From an uncultured Curtobacterium sp. (lineage in GTDB: Bacteria > Actinomycetota > Actinomycetes > Actinomycetales > Microbacteriaceae), in NCBI GenBank assembly GCA_913778205.1, contig CAJYUW010000046.1, positions 115,830 through 179,829 on the forward strand: a stretch of DNA of 64,000 nucleotides, written 5' to 3'. How positions within the stretch are numbered: position 1 is the stretch's first letter; each line of letters starts with the position of its first letter. The position numbers and the translations under genes are program-made. The notes under the pieces are model-generated. The model was not told the origin of the DNA and did not search any database. It saw nothing but the letters and a program-made list of their open reading frames with translations. Below, in pieces: positions 27,132 through 35,569 of this stretch.

Positions 27132-28577
27132 ATGTCAGCCGCACCGGCACCCAGCACGACCACCCCGACCCCGGCAGGCAACCCGCGCTCCCGCGTGGTC
27201 ATCGCCAGCCTCGTCGGGACCTCGATCGAGTTCTACGACTTCTACGTCTACGCGACCGCCGCCGTCCTCGTCTTCCCGACGCTGTTCTTCCCGGACGCGG
27301 ACCCGACGGCCTCGCAGCTGTCGTCGTTCGTGACCTTCGCGCTCGCGTTCTTCGCCCGCCCCGTGGGCTCGGTCGTCTTCGGCCACTTCGGTGACCGGGT
27401 CGGGCGCAAGGCCACACTCGTCGCCTCCCTGCTCGTCATGGGCACGGCGACGTTCCTCATCGGGTGCCTGCCGACGTTCGCGTCCATCGGCGTGTGGGCC
27501 CCGGTGCTGCTCGCGGTGATGCGGTTCGCACAGGGCATCGGCCTCGGTGGCGAGTGGTCCGGCGCGGCGCTGCTCGCGACCGAGAACGCCCCGGCGGGCA
27601 AGCGCGGCGTGTTCGGGTCGCTCCCCCAGCTCGGCGCACCGATCGGCTTCCTGCTCGCGAACGGACTCTTCATCGCGATCAACGCCGCGATGCCCGCCGG
27701 CGCCGACGGCTCGGTGAACCCGGACTTCCAGGCGTGGGGCTGGCGCATCCCGTTCCTGCTGTCCGCGGTCCTGGTGGTCGTCGGGCTCTACGTCCGCTTC
27801 ACGCTCGTCGAGTCGACGGTGTTCCGCGGCGTCCAGGAGTCCGGCTCGGTCGCGAAGGTCCCGCTGGCCCGGGTGTTCCGGACCTCGTGGCGGCCGCTCA
27901 TCGTCGGCACGTTCGGCATGGTCGCGACCTACGTGCTCTTCTACTTCATGACCACCTTCACGCTGAGCTACGGCACGACCGCGAGCTCGGGCGTCCCGAA
28001 GATCGGTCTCGGCTACCCGCGGGGCGAGTTCCTCACGCTGCTCATGATCGGCGTCGTGTTCTTCGGCATCCTCACCCCGGTCGCGGGCTTCCTCGCCGAC
28101 CGGTTCGGCCGCCGGTCCACGCTCCTGTGGACCACGCTCGGCATCGCGCTCTTCGGGCTGACGTTCCAGTTCTGGTTCGCCGCGTCGACCGGGCCGGTCA
28201 CGGTGGTCACGTTCCTGGTCGTCGGGCTGTCGCTCATGGGCCTCACGTTCGGTCCGATGGGGGCCCTGCTGCCCGAGCTCTTCCCGACGAACGTCCGGTA
28301 CACGGGCTCCGCGGTGGCGTACAACGTCGCGTCGATCCTCGGTGCGTCGCTCGCCCCGACCGTGGCGCTGGCGCTGTGGCAGGCGGACGGGAACATCTTC
28401 CTCGTGGGGCTCTACCTGACCATCGCCGCGGTCGTGACGCTCGTCGCGCTGTTCTTCGTCAAGGAGACCAGGCACGCGGACTTCGGCGAGGCCGACGCCG
28501 AGCGCGTGCTCGGCGTCCCCGCCGACGCGTCCGTCGGCGACGGGCACGTGCGTTCCTCGGGGACCCTCGCCCCGTGA
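27132..28577 (+). CDS. MHS-family major facilitator transporter
   Basis: 481-residue, 12-TM symporter of the metabolite:H+ symporter group (ShiA/ProP/KgtP-like). The entry block is SLVGTSIEFYDFYVYATAA. The MFS loop 2-3 motif is GHFGDRVGRKATL, with RFAQGIGLGGEWSGA in helix 4. Substrates in this group are organic acids, shikimate, proline/betaine and the like; I cannot choose. A -10-like TAGGCT at 26986-26991 would give a leader of about 130 bases. Starts farther upstream run into the palindrome. Confidence 0.88.
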   Translation: MSAAPAPSTTTPTPAGNPRSRVVIASLVGTSIEFYDFYVYATAAVLVFPTLFFPDADPTASQLSSFVTFALAFFARPVGSVVFGHFGDRVGRKATLVASLLVMGTATFLIGCLPTFASIGVWAPVLLAVMRFAQGIGLGGEWSGAALLATENAPAGKRGVFGSLPQLGAPIGFLLANGLFIAINAAMPAGADGSVNPDFQAWGWRIPFLLSAVLVVVGLYVRFTLVESTVFRGVQESGSVAKVPLARVFRTSWRPLIVGTFGMVATYVLFYFMTTFTLSYGTTASSGVPKIGLGYPRGEFLTLLMIGVVFFGILTPVAGFLADRFGRRSTLLWTTLGIALFGLTFQFWFAASTGPVTVVTFLVVGLSLMGLTFGPMGALLPELFPTNVRYTGSAVAYNVASILGASLAPTVALALWQADGNIFLVGLYLTIAAVVTLVALFFVKETRHADFGEADAERVLGVPADASVGDGHVRSSGTLAP

Positions 28578-28597
28578 CGCACCAGGGCGCGTCAGTT

Positions 28598-28641
28598 CGG
28601 ACGGGAGGCGCGGTGCCGGCTGGCACCGCGCCTCCCGTCCG
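28598..28641. repeat. palindrome family copy 4 (3' of the MHS transporter gene)
   Basis: 20-bp perfect arms CGGACGGGAGGCGCGGTGCC / GGCACCGCGCCTCCCGTCCG with loop GGCT, 20 bases past the transporter stop. Confidence 0.85.
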
Positions 28642-28676
28642 TCGTGTGGGCACGCGGGTGCGACGGTGGCGGCGTC

Positions 28677-28836
<160 letters not shown>

Positions 28837-28885
28837 AGCGACAGACGGGCCCACGCGCCACCACCCCGCACCCCGTCGCCCCGAG

Positions 28886-28919
28886 TTGAACCCCGCCACC
28901 CTGTCAATGTAGGTTGACA
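28886..28919 (+). promoter_or_regulatory. promoter and overlapping operator of the mini-HTH gene
   Basis: TTGAAC (28886-28891), 18-base spacer, TAGGTT (28910-28915), then ATG 6 bases later with no Shine-Dalgarno sequence (leaderless). The perfect inverted repeat TGTCAA-N6-TTGACA (28902-28919) covers the -10 box, so a bound protein would block transcription. Autoregulation by the HTH product is the likely reading. Confidence 0.65.
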
Positions 28920-28921
28920 CC

Positions 28922-29137
28922 ATGGACCGCCCGACCATCGCCACCCTGGCCTCGGGTGCCGACGGCGACGACCCCTTCACCGCACTGGCCTCCGTCCGCG
29001 AGCTCCGCAAGGCCCTCGACCGCACCGAGGAACTCGCTGCCCGACGCGCCCGGAACGCCGGCGCCTCGTGGCAGGAGATCGCGACCGTCCTCGGCGTCAG
29101 CCGCCAGGCAGTGCACAAGAAGTACGGCAGAGACTAG
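28922..29137 (+). CDS. small helix-turn-helix DNA-binding protein, 71 residues
   Basis: Compact protein with a helical N-terminus (VRELRKALDRTEELAARRARNAG) and a C-terminal HTH: SWQEIATVLGVSRQAVHKKYG. This is an actinobacterial mini-HTH type. Its gene begins directly at an operator/promoter, suggesting self-control. It ends 7 bases before an ABC exporter gene and is likely its regulator. A basic surface near the HTH and lack of a ligand domain suggest it needs a partner or senses dosage; that is inference. Confidence 0.85.
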   Translation: MDRPTIATLASGADGDDPFTALASVRELRKALDRTEELAARRARNAGASWQEIATVLGVSRQAVHKKYGRD

Positions 29138-29144
29138 GACCACG

Positions 29145-30983
29145 ATGAGCTTCCCGTTCGCCCGACCCAAGAAGAACGACGGCCCCCGTGCCTCCTTCGG
29201 CCGCCTCCTGAGCTACCTGTTCGAGAACAAGCCGGCGATGGCGGTGATCATCGTCCTCAGCGTCCTCGGGGCCGGCGCCTCGCTCGCGCAGCCGCTGCTC
29301 GTCAACCAGGTGGTCACGGCCGTGCAGCACGGACACACGCTGTCGACGCTCGTGTGGGTCCTGGTCGTCCTCGTGATCGTGTCGGGCCTGCTGAACGGCG
29401 TGCAGCACTTCCTCCTCCAGCGCGCCGGCGAGGGCGTGGTGCTCTCCACCCGCCGCAAGCTCATCGCCCGGATCCTCAACCTGCCGATCTCCGAGTTCGA
29501 CACCCGTCGAACGGGCGACCTCGTCTCGCGCGTCGGCAGCGACACCACGCTGCTCCGGGCCGTCCTCACGCAGGGCCTCATCGAGTCGATCGGCGGCGCC
29601 CTCACGTTCATCGGGGCGATCATCGCGATGGCGGTCATCGACCCGCTGCTCCTCGGCATCACGGTCGTCATCGTGCTCGTCGCCATCATCGTCGTCGGCG
29701 GGCTGAGCCGTCGCATCCGCGTCGCGTCGAAGCGCGCGCAGGAGAAGGTCGGCGACCTCACCGCCGCGGTCGAACGCGGCATCGGTGCCGTCCGCACCAT
29801 CCGTGCCGCCGGCGCCACCGAACGCGAGGTCCGCGAGGTCGACGGCCACGCCACGGAGGCCTACCGGCGCGGCCTCGACATCGCCCGGATGTCCGCGTTC
29901 GTGGTGCCCGTCGCCAGCATCGTGATGCAGGTCGCGTTCATCGCGGTCCTCGGCGTCGGCGGCGCCCAGGTGGCCGCCGGCACCATCACGATCGCCACGC
30001 TCATCACGTTCATCCTGCTGCTCTTCATGATGATCATGCCGCTCGGCCAGGCGATGGGCGCCGCGGTCGCGGTCGCCCAGGCGCTCGGCGCGCTCGGCCG
30101 CATCGAGGAGATCCTGCACCTCCCCACCGAGGACCAGGACGACCGCGCGGTCCGCGTCGCCGCCGCGGTCGCGAGTGACGACGCCATCGCCTTCGAGCAC
30201 GTGTCGTTCCGCTACGCGGCCGGGGCGCACGGCTCCGGTCCCGACGGGGCGACGGAACGGCCTGGAGGCCCGCATCACCCGGACGACACCGCCCGCGTCG
30301 ACGACGTGGTGCTGCACGACGTGTCCTTCCGGGTGCCCCGCGGCTCGCGGGTCGCCCTCGTCGGCCCCTCGGGGGCGGGCAAGTCGACGACACTCGCCCT
30401 CATCGAGCGCTTCTACGACCCCACCGACGGCGTGATCCGTCTCGGCGGCGTGGACATCCGGGGGCTCGACCGCGACGAGCTCCGTTCGCAGATCGGGTAC
30501 GTCGAGCAGGACGCCCCGGTCCTGGCCGGCACGATCCGCGCGAACCTGCTGCTCGGCTCGCCCGACGCCACCGAGGCCGAGTGCGCCCGCGTGCTCGAGG
30601 CCGTCAACCTCGGTGAGGTCCTGCACCGCGACCCGCGCGGCCTCGACGCCCAGGTCGGCGAGGACGGCGTCATGCTCTCGGGTGGCGAACGGCAGCGGCT
30701 CGCGATCGCCCGAGCGCTCCTGGCGGCACCGCCCATCCTGCTGCTCGACGAGTCGACGTCGTCCCTCGACGGCGTGAACGAGCAGAAGATGCGGCTCGCC
30801 ATCGACGCCGTCGCCGAGGACCGGACACTGCTCGTCATCGCCCACCGGCTGTCCACCGTGGTCGACTCGGACGTCATCGTCGTGCTGGAGCACGGACGGG
30901 TCGTCGGGGTCGGCACGCACTCGGAGCTCGTCGAGTCGACGCCGCTCTACCGCGACCTGGCGAAGCACCAGCTCCTGGTCTGA
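29145..30983 (+). CDS. ABC exporter, fused membrane and ATPase domains
   Basis: Half-size exporter of 612 residues (type IV/ABCB-like, works as a dimer). Six-TM domain about residues 25-320 with the coupling region SEFDTRRTGDLVSRVGSDT. ATPase with Walker A GPSGAGKST, signature LSGGERQRLAIARALL, Walker B ILLLDEST and the switch His in VIAHRLST. An insertion of about 30 residues rich in Gly/Asp/His (around residues 358-388) interrupts the start of the ATPase domain. Cotranscribed with the mini-HTH gene; substrate (lipid, drug or peptide) unknown. Confidence 0.9.
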   Translation: MSFPFARPKKNDGPRASFGRLLSYLFENKPAMAVIIVLSVLGAGASLAQPLLVNQVVTAVQHGHTLSTLVWVLVVLVIVSGLLNGVQHFLLQRAGEGVVLSTRRKLIARILNLPISEFDTRRTGDLVSRVGSDTTLLRAVLTQGLIESIGGALTFIGAIIAMAVIDPLLLGITVVIVLVAIIVVGGLSRRIRVASKRAQEKVGDLTAAVERGIGAVRTIRAAGATEREVREVDGHATEAYRRGLDIARMSAFVVPVASIVMQVAFIAVLGVGGAQVAAGTITIATLITFILLLFMMIMPLGQAMGAAVAVAQALGALGRIEEILHLPTEDQDDRAVRVAAAVASDDAIAFEHVSFRYAAGAHGSGPDGATERPGGPHHPDDTARVDDVVLHDVSFRVPRGSRVALVGPSGAGKSTTLALIERFYDPTDGVIRLGGVDIRGLDRDELRSQIGYVEQDAPVLAGTIRANLLLGSPDATEAECARVLEAVNLGEVLHRDPRGLDAQVGEDGVMLSGGERQRLAIARALLAAPPILLLDESTSSLDGVNEQKMRLAIDAVAEDRTLLVIAHRLSTVVDSDVIVVLEHGRVVGVGTHSELVESTPLYRDLAKHQLLV

Positions 30984-31133
30984 GGCCCGGCCTGGCACAC
31001 GGCCGGCGGGGACCCACAGGGCGGTCTCCGGCCGGGCACCGCGTGCCTCCGGCGGCGGGTGCCTCGGGCGGCGGGTGCCTCGGGTGACGCGGTCAGCGCA
31101 CACCGAACGCCCCCGCCACCGCCACCGCCGAGC

Positions 31134-31168
31134 GCCGTGTGCCGTGTGCCGTGTGCCGTGTGCCGTAT
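31134..31168. repeat. GCCGTGT heptamer tandem repeat
   Basis: Four exact GCCGTGT and one GCCGTAT in the 224-base gap between the exporter and nicotinamidase genes, which are convergent. The same gap has repeated GGCGGCGGGTGCCTCGG segments near 31050-31085. No gene seen there. Confidence 0.85.
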
Positions 31169-31207
31169 GGGCCGGTACCCACGGACGGCCGCTCGCGGCA
31201 GAATGCG

Positions 31208-31828
31208 TCAGACGCGTGCGCCGCCCGGGCGGTGCAGCCCCTCGTCGGTGTCGCTGCGGTCGATCAACCCGCCGGCCGCCCGCACCTCGTCGAGCGCCGC
31301 GGCGCTCCGGGCCGGGTCGACCCCGACGACGAGGTCCTCGTACACCGTGACGGCCGCGCCGCCGCCGAGCGCGTCGAGGGCACTCGCCCGGACGCAGTGG
31401 TCGGTCGCGATGCCGACGATGTCGACCTCGCGCACGTCGTACTGCTCGAACACCTCGCCGAGCGGGACGCCCTCGGCGGTGCGCCCTTGGAACGCCGAGT
31501 ACGCCGGGGCGCCCTGCCCCTTGTAGACGTGGACGTCGACCGGCTCGGTGTCGAACGCCGGGTGGTACGCCGCACCCGGGGTGTCCTGCACGCAGTGCAC
31601 GGGCCAGGTGTCCACGAAGTCCGGGCCCGCGGCGCCGGCGAAGTGCCCGCCGTTGTCGTCGTCGCCGTGGTGCCAGTCGCGCGAACCGACGATGAGGTCG
31701 TACTCCCCCGCGTGCTGGGCGAGGAAGACCGAGATGCGCTCGGCGACGGCGTCGCCACCGGTCACCCCGAGCGCACCGCCCTCGGTGAAGTCGTTCTGGA
31801 CGTCGACGATGAGCAGTGCCCTGGCCAT
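31208..31828 (-). CDS. pncA: nicotinamidase (isochorismatase family)
   Basis: Hydrolyses nicotinamide to nicotinate in the NAD salvage pathway, 206 residues. Catalytic triad: Asp in LLIVDVQNDF (D9), Lys in VYKGQG, and Cys in ATDHCVRAS. The metal site is SRDWHHGD. ATG at 31828 chosen since the protein then begins with the family's MARALLIVDVQNDF. An upstream ATG adds five residues. Stand-alone minus-strand gene close to the PBP4 gene. Confidence 0.92.
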   Translation of the reverse strand: MARALLIVDVQNDFTEGGALGVTGGDAVAERISVFLAQHAGEYDLIVGSRDWHHGDDDNGGHFAGAAGPDFVDTWPVHCVQDTPGAAYHPAFDTEPVDVHVYKGQGAPAYSAFQGRTAEGVPLGEVFEQYDVREVDIVGIATDHCVRASALDALGGGAAVTVYEDLVVGVDPARSAAALDEVRAAGGLIDRSDTDEGLHRPGGARV

Positions 31829-31851
31829 GCCACCATCCTGCACCAGGGCGG

Positions 31852-33345
31852 CTAGGAGCTGGTGAGCTTACCGCCACAGGAGTACGTCGCGGCCGTCACG
31901 GCGTCGAGGGCCGGGAGCGCTGCAGCCCGCGACGAGCCGATGGCGTAGAAGGCGAACGTCAGCCGGGTACCGTCCGCCGCGTCCATCCACCCGCCGAGCG
32001 TGTTCGCCGAGTCGATCCAGCCGGTCTTCGCGTGCACCTTGCCCCGTGCGACGGCGTTCGCGCCCGTGAACCGGCTCGACAGCGTGCCCGAGACACCGGC
32101 GACGGGCAGGGCGTTCGACAGCGTGCCGAGGCCCTTCGCGCCGGCCTGCACGGGGACCATGAGCTTCGCGACGAACTCCGGCGACACCGCGTTCGCGGCG
32201 CTCTCGCCCGAGCCGTCCTTGATCACGATGCCGGACGGGTCGACCCCGTAGGTCTTCAGTGCGGCCCGGTAGACCCCGGTCAGCGACGCGGCCGAGCCGT
32301 CCGACCCGGACTCCTTCGACGAGATCCGCGCGAGCATCTCCGCGAGGGTGTTGTCCGAGTTCGGGATCATCTGGCCGATGAGGGTCGACACCGGCTGCGA
32401 GGACACCGTGGCGATGGTGTCCGACGACGTGGTGGCGCGCTTGACGATCTGCGCGTTCGCGGCGCCGACGACGCCGGCGTTCGCGAGAGCCGTCCGGAAC
32501 GCGGCACCGGCGCGACCGACCGGGTCCGTGGAGCGGGGGGACGTCGCCGCACCGGGGTTCGCCCGGTCGCCGTCGACCATGAGCGCGGTCACCTCGGGCT
32601 GGTAGCCGATCGTCCGCTCGGACACCGGCCACGTCGGGTCCCAGGCGTCGGCGTCGCTCCAGTACGTGTCGTCCGTGACGATCGTCGTGACCGGGGAGTT
32701 GCCGAGCTTCGCCTTGACCTGCTGCGCGAGCTGCCCGAGCGTGGGAGCGCCCGGGTACACCGTCGCGCCGCCCGCGGAGAGGGTCGCGTCCCCGTGCCCC
32801 ACGAGCGCGATCGTGCCGTCAGCCTCCTTCGTGACCGTCGTGGGGATACGGTAGCTGCCGCCGAGGTCGGCCAGCGCGGTCGCGGTCGTCAGGGTCTTCA
32901 TGACGCTGCCGGTCTGCTTCGGCTGGTCGCCGGCGTGCGAGTAGAGGACCTCGCCGGTCTCCGCGTTGACCACGGCCCCCTCGAACGACCCGAGTCCGGC
33001 AGCCCCTGCGGCCTGGTCGATGGTGCACGTCCGGAGCGCGGTCGGTCCGGCCGGGTCATCCGGCACGGCGCGCGCGGTCGCGGTCGGCGTCGCCGAGGGC
33101 TTCGCTGCCGGCGTGCGCGACGCGGAGGCCGACGGCGCCGCCACGGTGGTCCGGGCCGGCGGAGCCGGGTCGGGCACCGTGGCAGCGGCGACCGCGACCG
33201 CACCGCCGGAACCGAGGACGAGGACGCCTGCGAGACCACCCGCGATCCACGGCACCGGGCGTCGGGCGACCGACCCGCGGACGGCGGTGACGGCGTGACG
33301 GGCGCGCTCGGCGAGCGTCGGGCGGGAGTGCTGCGGCTCGGACAT
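31852..33345 (-). CDS. dacB: D-alanyl-D-alanine carboxypeptidase/endopeptidase (PBP4, DacB family)
   Basis: Peptidoglycan peptidase, 497 residues. Cytoplasmic head of about 30 residues, one membrane anchor (VPWIAGGLAGVLVLGSGGA), then a Pro/Ala/Thr-rich linker to about residue 100. Penicillin-binding domain S13 follows with SVMK (SxxK), SDN (SxN) and KTG motifs all present. It cleaves D-Ala-D-Ala and possibly meso-DAP or diaminobutyrate cross-links; Microbacteriaceae have type-B peptidoglycan, so the exact bond is uncertain. Followed by pncA with 23 bases spacing. Confidence 0.92.
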   Translation of the reverse strand: MSEPQHSRPTLAERARHAVTAVRGSVARRPVPWIAGGLAGVLVLGSGGAVAVAAATVPDPAPPARTTVAAPSASASRTPAAKPSATPTATARAVPDDPAGPTALRTCTIDQAAGAAGLGSFEGAVVNAETGEVLYSHAGDQPKQTGSVMKTLTTATALADLGGSYRIPTTVTKEADGTIALVGHGDATLSAGGATVYPGAPTLGQLAQQVKAKLGNSPVTTIVTDDTYWSDADAWDPTWPVSERTIGYQPEVTALMVDGDRANPGAATSPRSTDPVGRAGAAFRTALANAGVVGAANAQIVKRATTSSDTIATVSSQPVSTLIGQMIPNSDNTLAEMLARISSKESGSDGSAASLTGVYRAALKTYGVDPSGIVIKDGSGESAANAVSPEFVAKLMVPVQAGAKGLGTLSNALPVAGVSGTLSSRFTGANAVARGKVHAKTGWIDSANTLGGWMDAADGTRLTFAFYAIGSSRAAALPALDAVTAATYSCGGKLTSS

Positions 33346-33356
33346 CGCGACCGATC

Positions 33357-34382
33357 CTACGGAACAGCGGGAGGAGCCTCCAGGCCGTCTTCCGGATCCG
33401 CCTGCTCGTCGGCCGCGTAGCGGACGCCGACCTGGCGGCGCACCTCGTCGAGGAGCGCCATGATGCCGACCGACTCCTCCAGGTCCATCGGACCGCCCTC
33501 GTGGGTGCCGGACTCGATCATCGCCTCGAACGCGCGGGCCTCGTGACCGTAGCCGGTGCGCTCCTCACGCCCGTCGAACTCCTCGACGACCGCGCCGTCA
33601 CGATCCCGGATGCGCCACGTCGTCGGGGTGAACCACGTCGCGTCGAGGTCGATGCGGCCGTCCTCCCCGATGACCGAGGCGGTGTTCGGACTCGCGAGGT
33701 CGAGCGCGAAGTGCACCGTCGACTGCGTGCCGCCGGCGTGGGTCATCACGATGCCCATCTGCGTGTCGACGCCCTGCTCGCTGAGCGTCCCGGACGCCAC
33801 GACGGACTCCGGCAGGCCGAGGACGTCGACCGCGAACGACACCGGGTAGACCCCGAGGTCGAGCAGCGCTCCCCCGCCGAGCGCCGGGTCGTTGAGCCGG
33901 TGCCCGGGATCCGAGGGCAGCGCCTGGTGGTGCGTCGCCTCGACGAGCCGCGGCCGACCGATGCGCCCCTCCGCGAGGACCTTCCGGATCATCGCCATCT
34001 GCGGGAGGAAGCGCGTCCACATGGCCTCCATCACCGCGACGTCCGCTCGTCGGGCCGCGTCGACGACCGCCCGGGCCTCGGCCGCGGTGATCGTGAACGC
34101 CTTCTCGACGAGGACGTGCTTGCCGTGCCCGATCGCGAGCAGCGCGTCCGCGGCGTGGCGCGCGTGCGGCGTCGCGACGTAGACGGCGTCCACGTCCGGA
34201 TCGGCGACGAGCTCCTCGTACGAGCCGTACGCTCGCGGGACGCCGAACTCCTCCGCGAACGCCTGCGCCGACGCCGACGTCCGACTGCCGACCGCGACGA
34301 AGTCGATCCCGACCGCCGTGCAGTCACCGACGAACGAGCGCGCGATGCCGCCCGTCCCGAGCACTCCCCACCGAACCGTCAT
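33357..34382 (-). CDS. Gfo/Idh/MocA-family oxidoreductase
   Basis: NAD(P)-dependent sugar/inositol-type dehydrogenase, 341 residues. N-terminal Rossmann motif GVLGTGGIARSF, then YVATPHARHAAD and the catalytic-lysine block VEKAFT (the EKP-like motif has A instead of P). The C-terminal domain includes GGGALLDLGVYP. The substrate cannot be read from sequence. It lies between the PBP4 gene and tRNA-Thr. Confidence 0.87.
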   Translation of the reverse strand: MTVRWGVLGTGGIARSFVGDCTAVGIDFVAVGSRTSASAQAFAEEFGVPRAYGSYEELVADPDVDAVYVATPHARHAADALLAIGHGKHVLVEKAFTITAAEARAVVDAARRADVAVMEAMWTRFLPQMAMIRKVLAEGRIGRPRLVEATHHQALPSDPGHRLNDPALGGGALLDLGVYPVSFAVDVLGLPESVVASGTLSEQGVDTQMGIVMTHAGGTQSTVHFALDLASPNTASVIGEDGRIDLDATWFTPTTWRIRDRDGAVVEEFDGREERTGYGHEARAFEAMIESGTHEGGPMDLEESVGIMALLDEVRRQVGVRYAADEQADPEDGLEAPPAVP

Positions 34383-34420
34383 GCGGACTGTCTACCAGGC
34401 GCGCGGTCCACGAACGGCAG

Positions 34421-34452
34421 AACCCCCTCCGATCCGGGGATCGGAGGGGGTT
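34421..34452 (-). terminator. terminator between tRNA-Thr and the oxidoreductase gene
   Basis: Perfect 14-bp stem AACCCCCTCCGATC / GATCGGAGGGGGTT with loop CGGG, 8 bases past the 3' end of tRNA-Thr on its strand. Confidence 0.8.
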
Positions 34453-34460
34453 CGCGTGGA

Positions 34461-34533
34461 GCCGCCTGTCGGAATCGAACCGACGACCTATTCATTACGA
34501 GTGAATCGCTCTACCGACTGAGCTAAGGCGGCG
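34461..34533 (-). tRNA. tRNA-Thr (CGT anticodon)
   Basis: 73-base cloverleaf, acceptor stem GCCGCCT / AGGCGGC, D-arm AGCTCAGTCGGTAGAGC, anticodon loop ACTCGTAAT, T-loop GGTTCGATTCC. Anticodon CGT reads ACG. No encoded CCA. Confidence 0.96.
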
Positions 34534-34534
34534 G

Positions 34535-34556
34535 ACGCCCCGGAACCGGGGCGTCG
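34535..34556 (-). terminator. hairpin between the TetR gene and tRNA-Thr
   Basis: Perfect 10-bp inverted repeat GACGCCCCGG / CCGGGGCGTC with loop AA. It lies past the TetR stop and within the predicted tRNA leader, so may serve as terminator or 5' processing structure. Confidence 0.5.
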
Positions 34557-34588
34557 TGCTCTCCGTCGCCGGAGCGGCACGAGCAATG

Positions 34589-34594
34589 ACTATA
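34589..34594 (-). promoter_or_regulatory. -10 box of tRNA-Thr
   Basis: TATAGT on the minus strand, a near-consensus -10 placed about 55 bases before the tRNA and just beyond the TetR stop codon. The -35 (TTCGCG/TTTCGC at 18-19 bases) is weak. Confidence 0.55.
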
Positions 34595-34599
34595 CAGGT

Positions 34600-35223
34600 T
34601 CAGACCAGCGAACGCGAAACCAGCGCGCCGAGGTCCGCGAAGGACCGCTCGAGCTCCTCGACGAGGTGCACGTCGCCGTCCTGCTCGGACCACTCCCACC
34701 AGGCGTGCCGCAGTGCCGCGAGCGCCACGATCGACGCGAGGCGCGCCCGGCGACGGAGCGCGTCCGGGTCGTGCTCGGCGGGGGCGAGCCGTCGGGCCAC
34801 CGCCGACTCGATCTCGTGCTGGAACTCCTTCATCGACGCCATCCGTTGCGAGAACAGCTCCGGGTTCGCGCGGAGCACCTCCTGCCGCTCCGCGATCAGC
34901 CCCCGCTCGTCGATGAGCGCCTGCGTCGAGTGCACGAGGAGCGCGCCGAGGTCGCGCAGCAGGTCCCCCGACGGTCCACCCGCGACGAACGACGCGAGGG
35001 CGTCGTCGTCCGGCAGCGTCGGGTCGTCCCCGAGGATGGCCTGCTCCTTGGTCGGGAAGTAGTTGAAGAACGTGCGCGGGGAGACGTCGGCGCGGCGGGA
35101 GATCTCGTCGACCGTGACGGCGGCGAGGCCGTCCTCCACCGCGATGCGCAGGGCCGCCTGCTGGATGGCGAGTCGGGTCGCGAGGCGCTTCCGCTCGCGC
35201 AGGCCGGGGACTGCGTCGGACAT
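34600..35223 (-). CDS. TetR-family transcriptional regulator
   Basis: 207 residues with an N-terminal TetR HTH: AIQQAALRIAVEDG then VTVDEISRRADVSPRTFFNYFPTKEQ in the classical form. The C-terminal ligand domain (about residues 75-207) has the pattern of mycofactocin-type/MftR-like regulators with a Trp pair in HAWWEWS. No neighbouring target operon is obvious: the next genes are tRNA-Thr and the repeat region before holB. ATG at 35223. Confidence 0.88.
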   Translation of the reverse strand: MSDAVPGLRERKRLATRLAIQQAALRIAVEDGLAAVTVDEISRRADVSPRTFFNYFPTKEQAILGDDPTLPDDDALASFVAGGPSGDLLRDLGALLVHSTQALIDERGLIAERQEVLRANPELFSQRMASMKEFQHEIESAVARRLAPAEHDPDALRRRARLASIVALAALRHAWWEWSEQDGDVHLVEELERSFADLGALVSRSLV

Positions 35224-35560
35224 GTCGTGATTCTCCCACGGGGGGTCGGACGGGAGGCTGTGGGTTGCGTCAGGCGACGCAGGGTGCGGCCGGTCCTGTG
35301 GTCGGGTCGTCCCCGGTGGCGGTTCCGAGCGCAGCGTCCTGCTGCGGGGTCCCCGCGTCCGGGGCAGCGGACGGCGCGGGCGGCGTCGGCGGGTGCGTGC
35401 TCGCGGCTCAACGGACGGATGCCTGCTGCGGCTCGGTGGGCGGGTGCGTGTTCGCGGCTCAGCGGGCGGGTGCCTGCTGCGGCTCGGTGGGCGGATACCT
35501 GCTCGCGGCTCAGCGGACGGATGCCTGCTGCGGCTCGGTGGGCGGGTACCTGCTCGCGGC
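35224..35560. other. 337-base gap holding the 51-bp tandem repeat
   Basis: No gene seen. The TetR promoter should lie here. Most of the right half is the 51-bp repeat, which can be read through in frame on both strands (51 = 3 x 17), producing deceptive long reading frames. Confidence 0.75.
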
Positions 35561-35569
35561 TCAGCGGAC
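35384..35569. repeat. 51-bp tandem repeat at the holB 3' end
   Basis: Three full units beginning CGCGGCTCA at 35402, 35453 and 35504, a partial fourth from 35555 that includes the holB stop codon, and a partial unit before 35402. Each unit contains two related halves (TGCCTGCTGCGGCTC and TACCTGCTCGCGGCTC). Confidence 0.9.

Noticed and set aside
34461..34533. tRNA-Thr as an integration site
   Set aside because: No integrase, no direct repeat of the tRNA 3' end and no mobile genes on either side.
35384..35569. Possible CRISPR array
   Set aside because: The 51-bp units are directly adjacent without unique spacers and no cas gene is nearby; it is a minisatellite.
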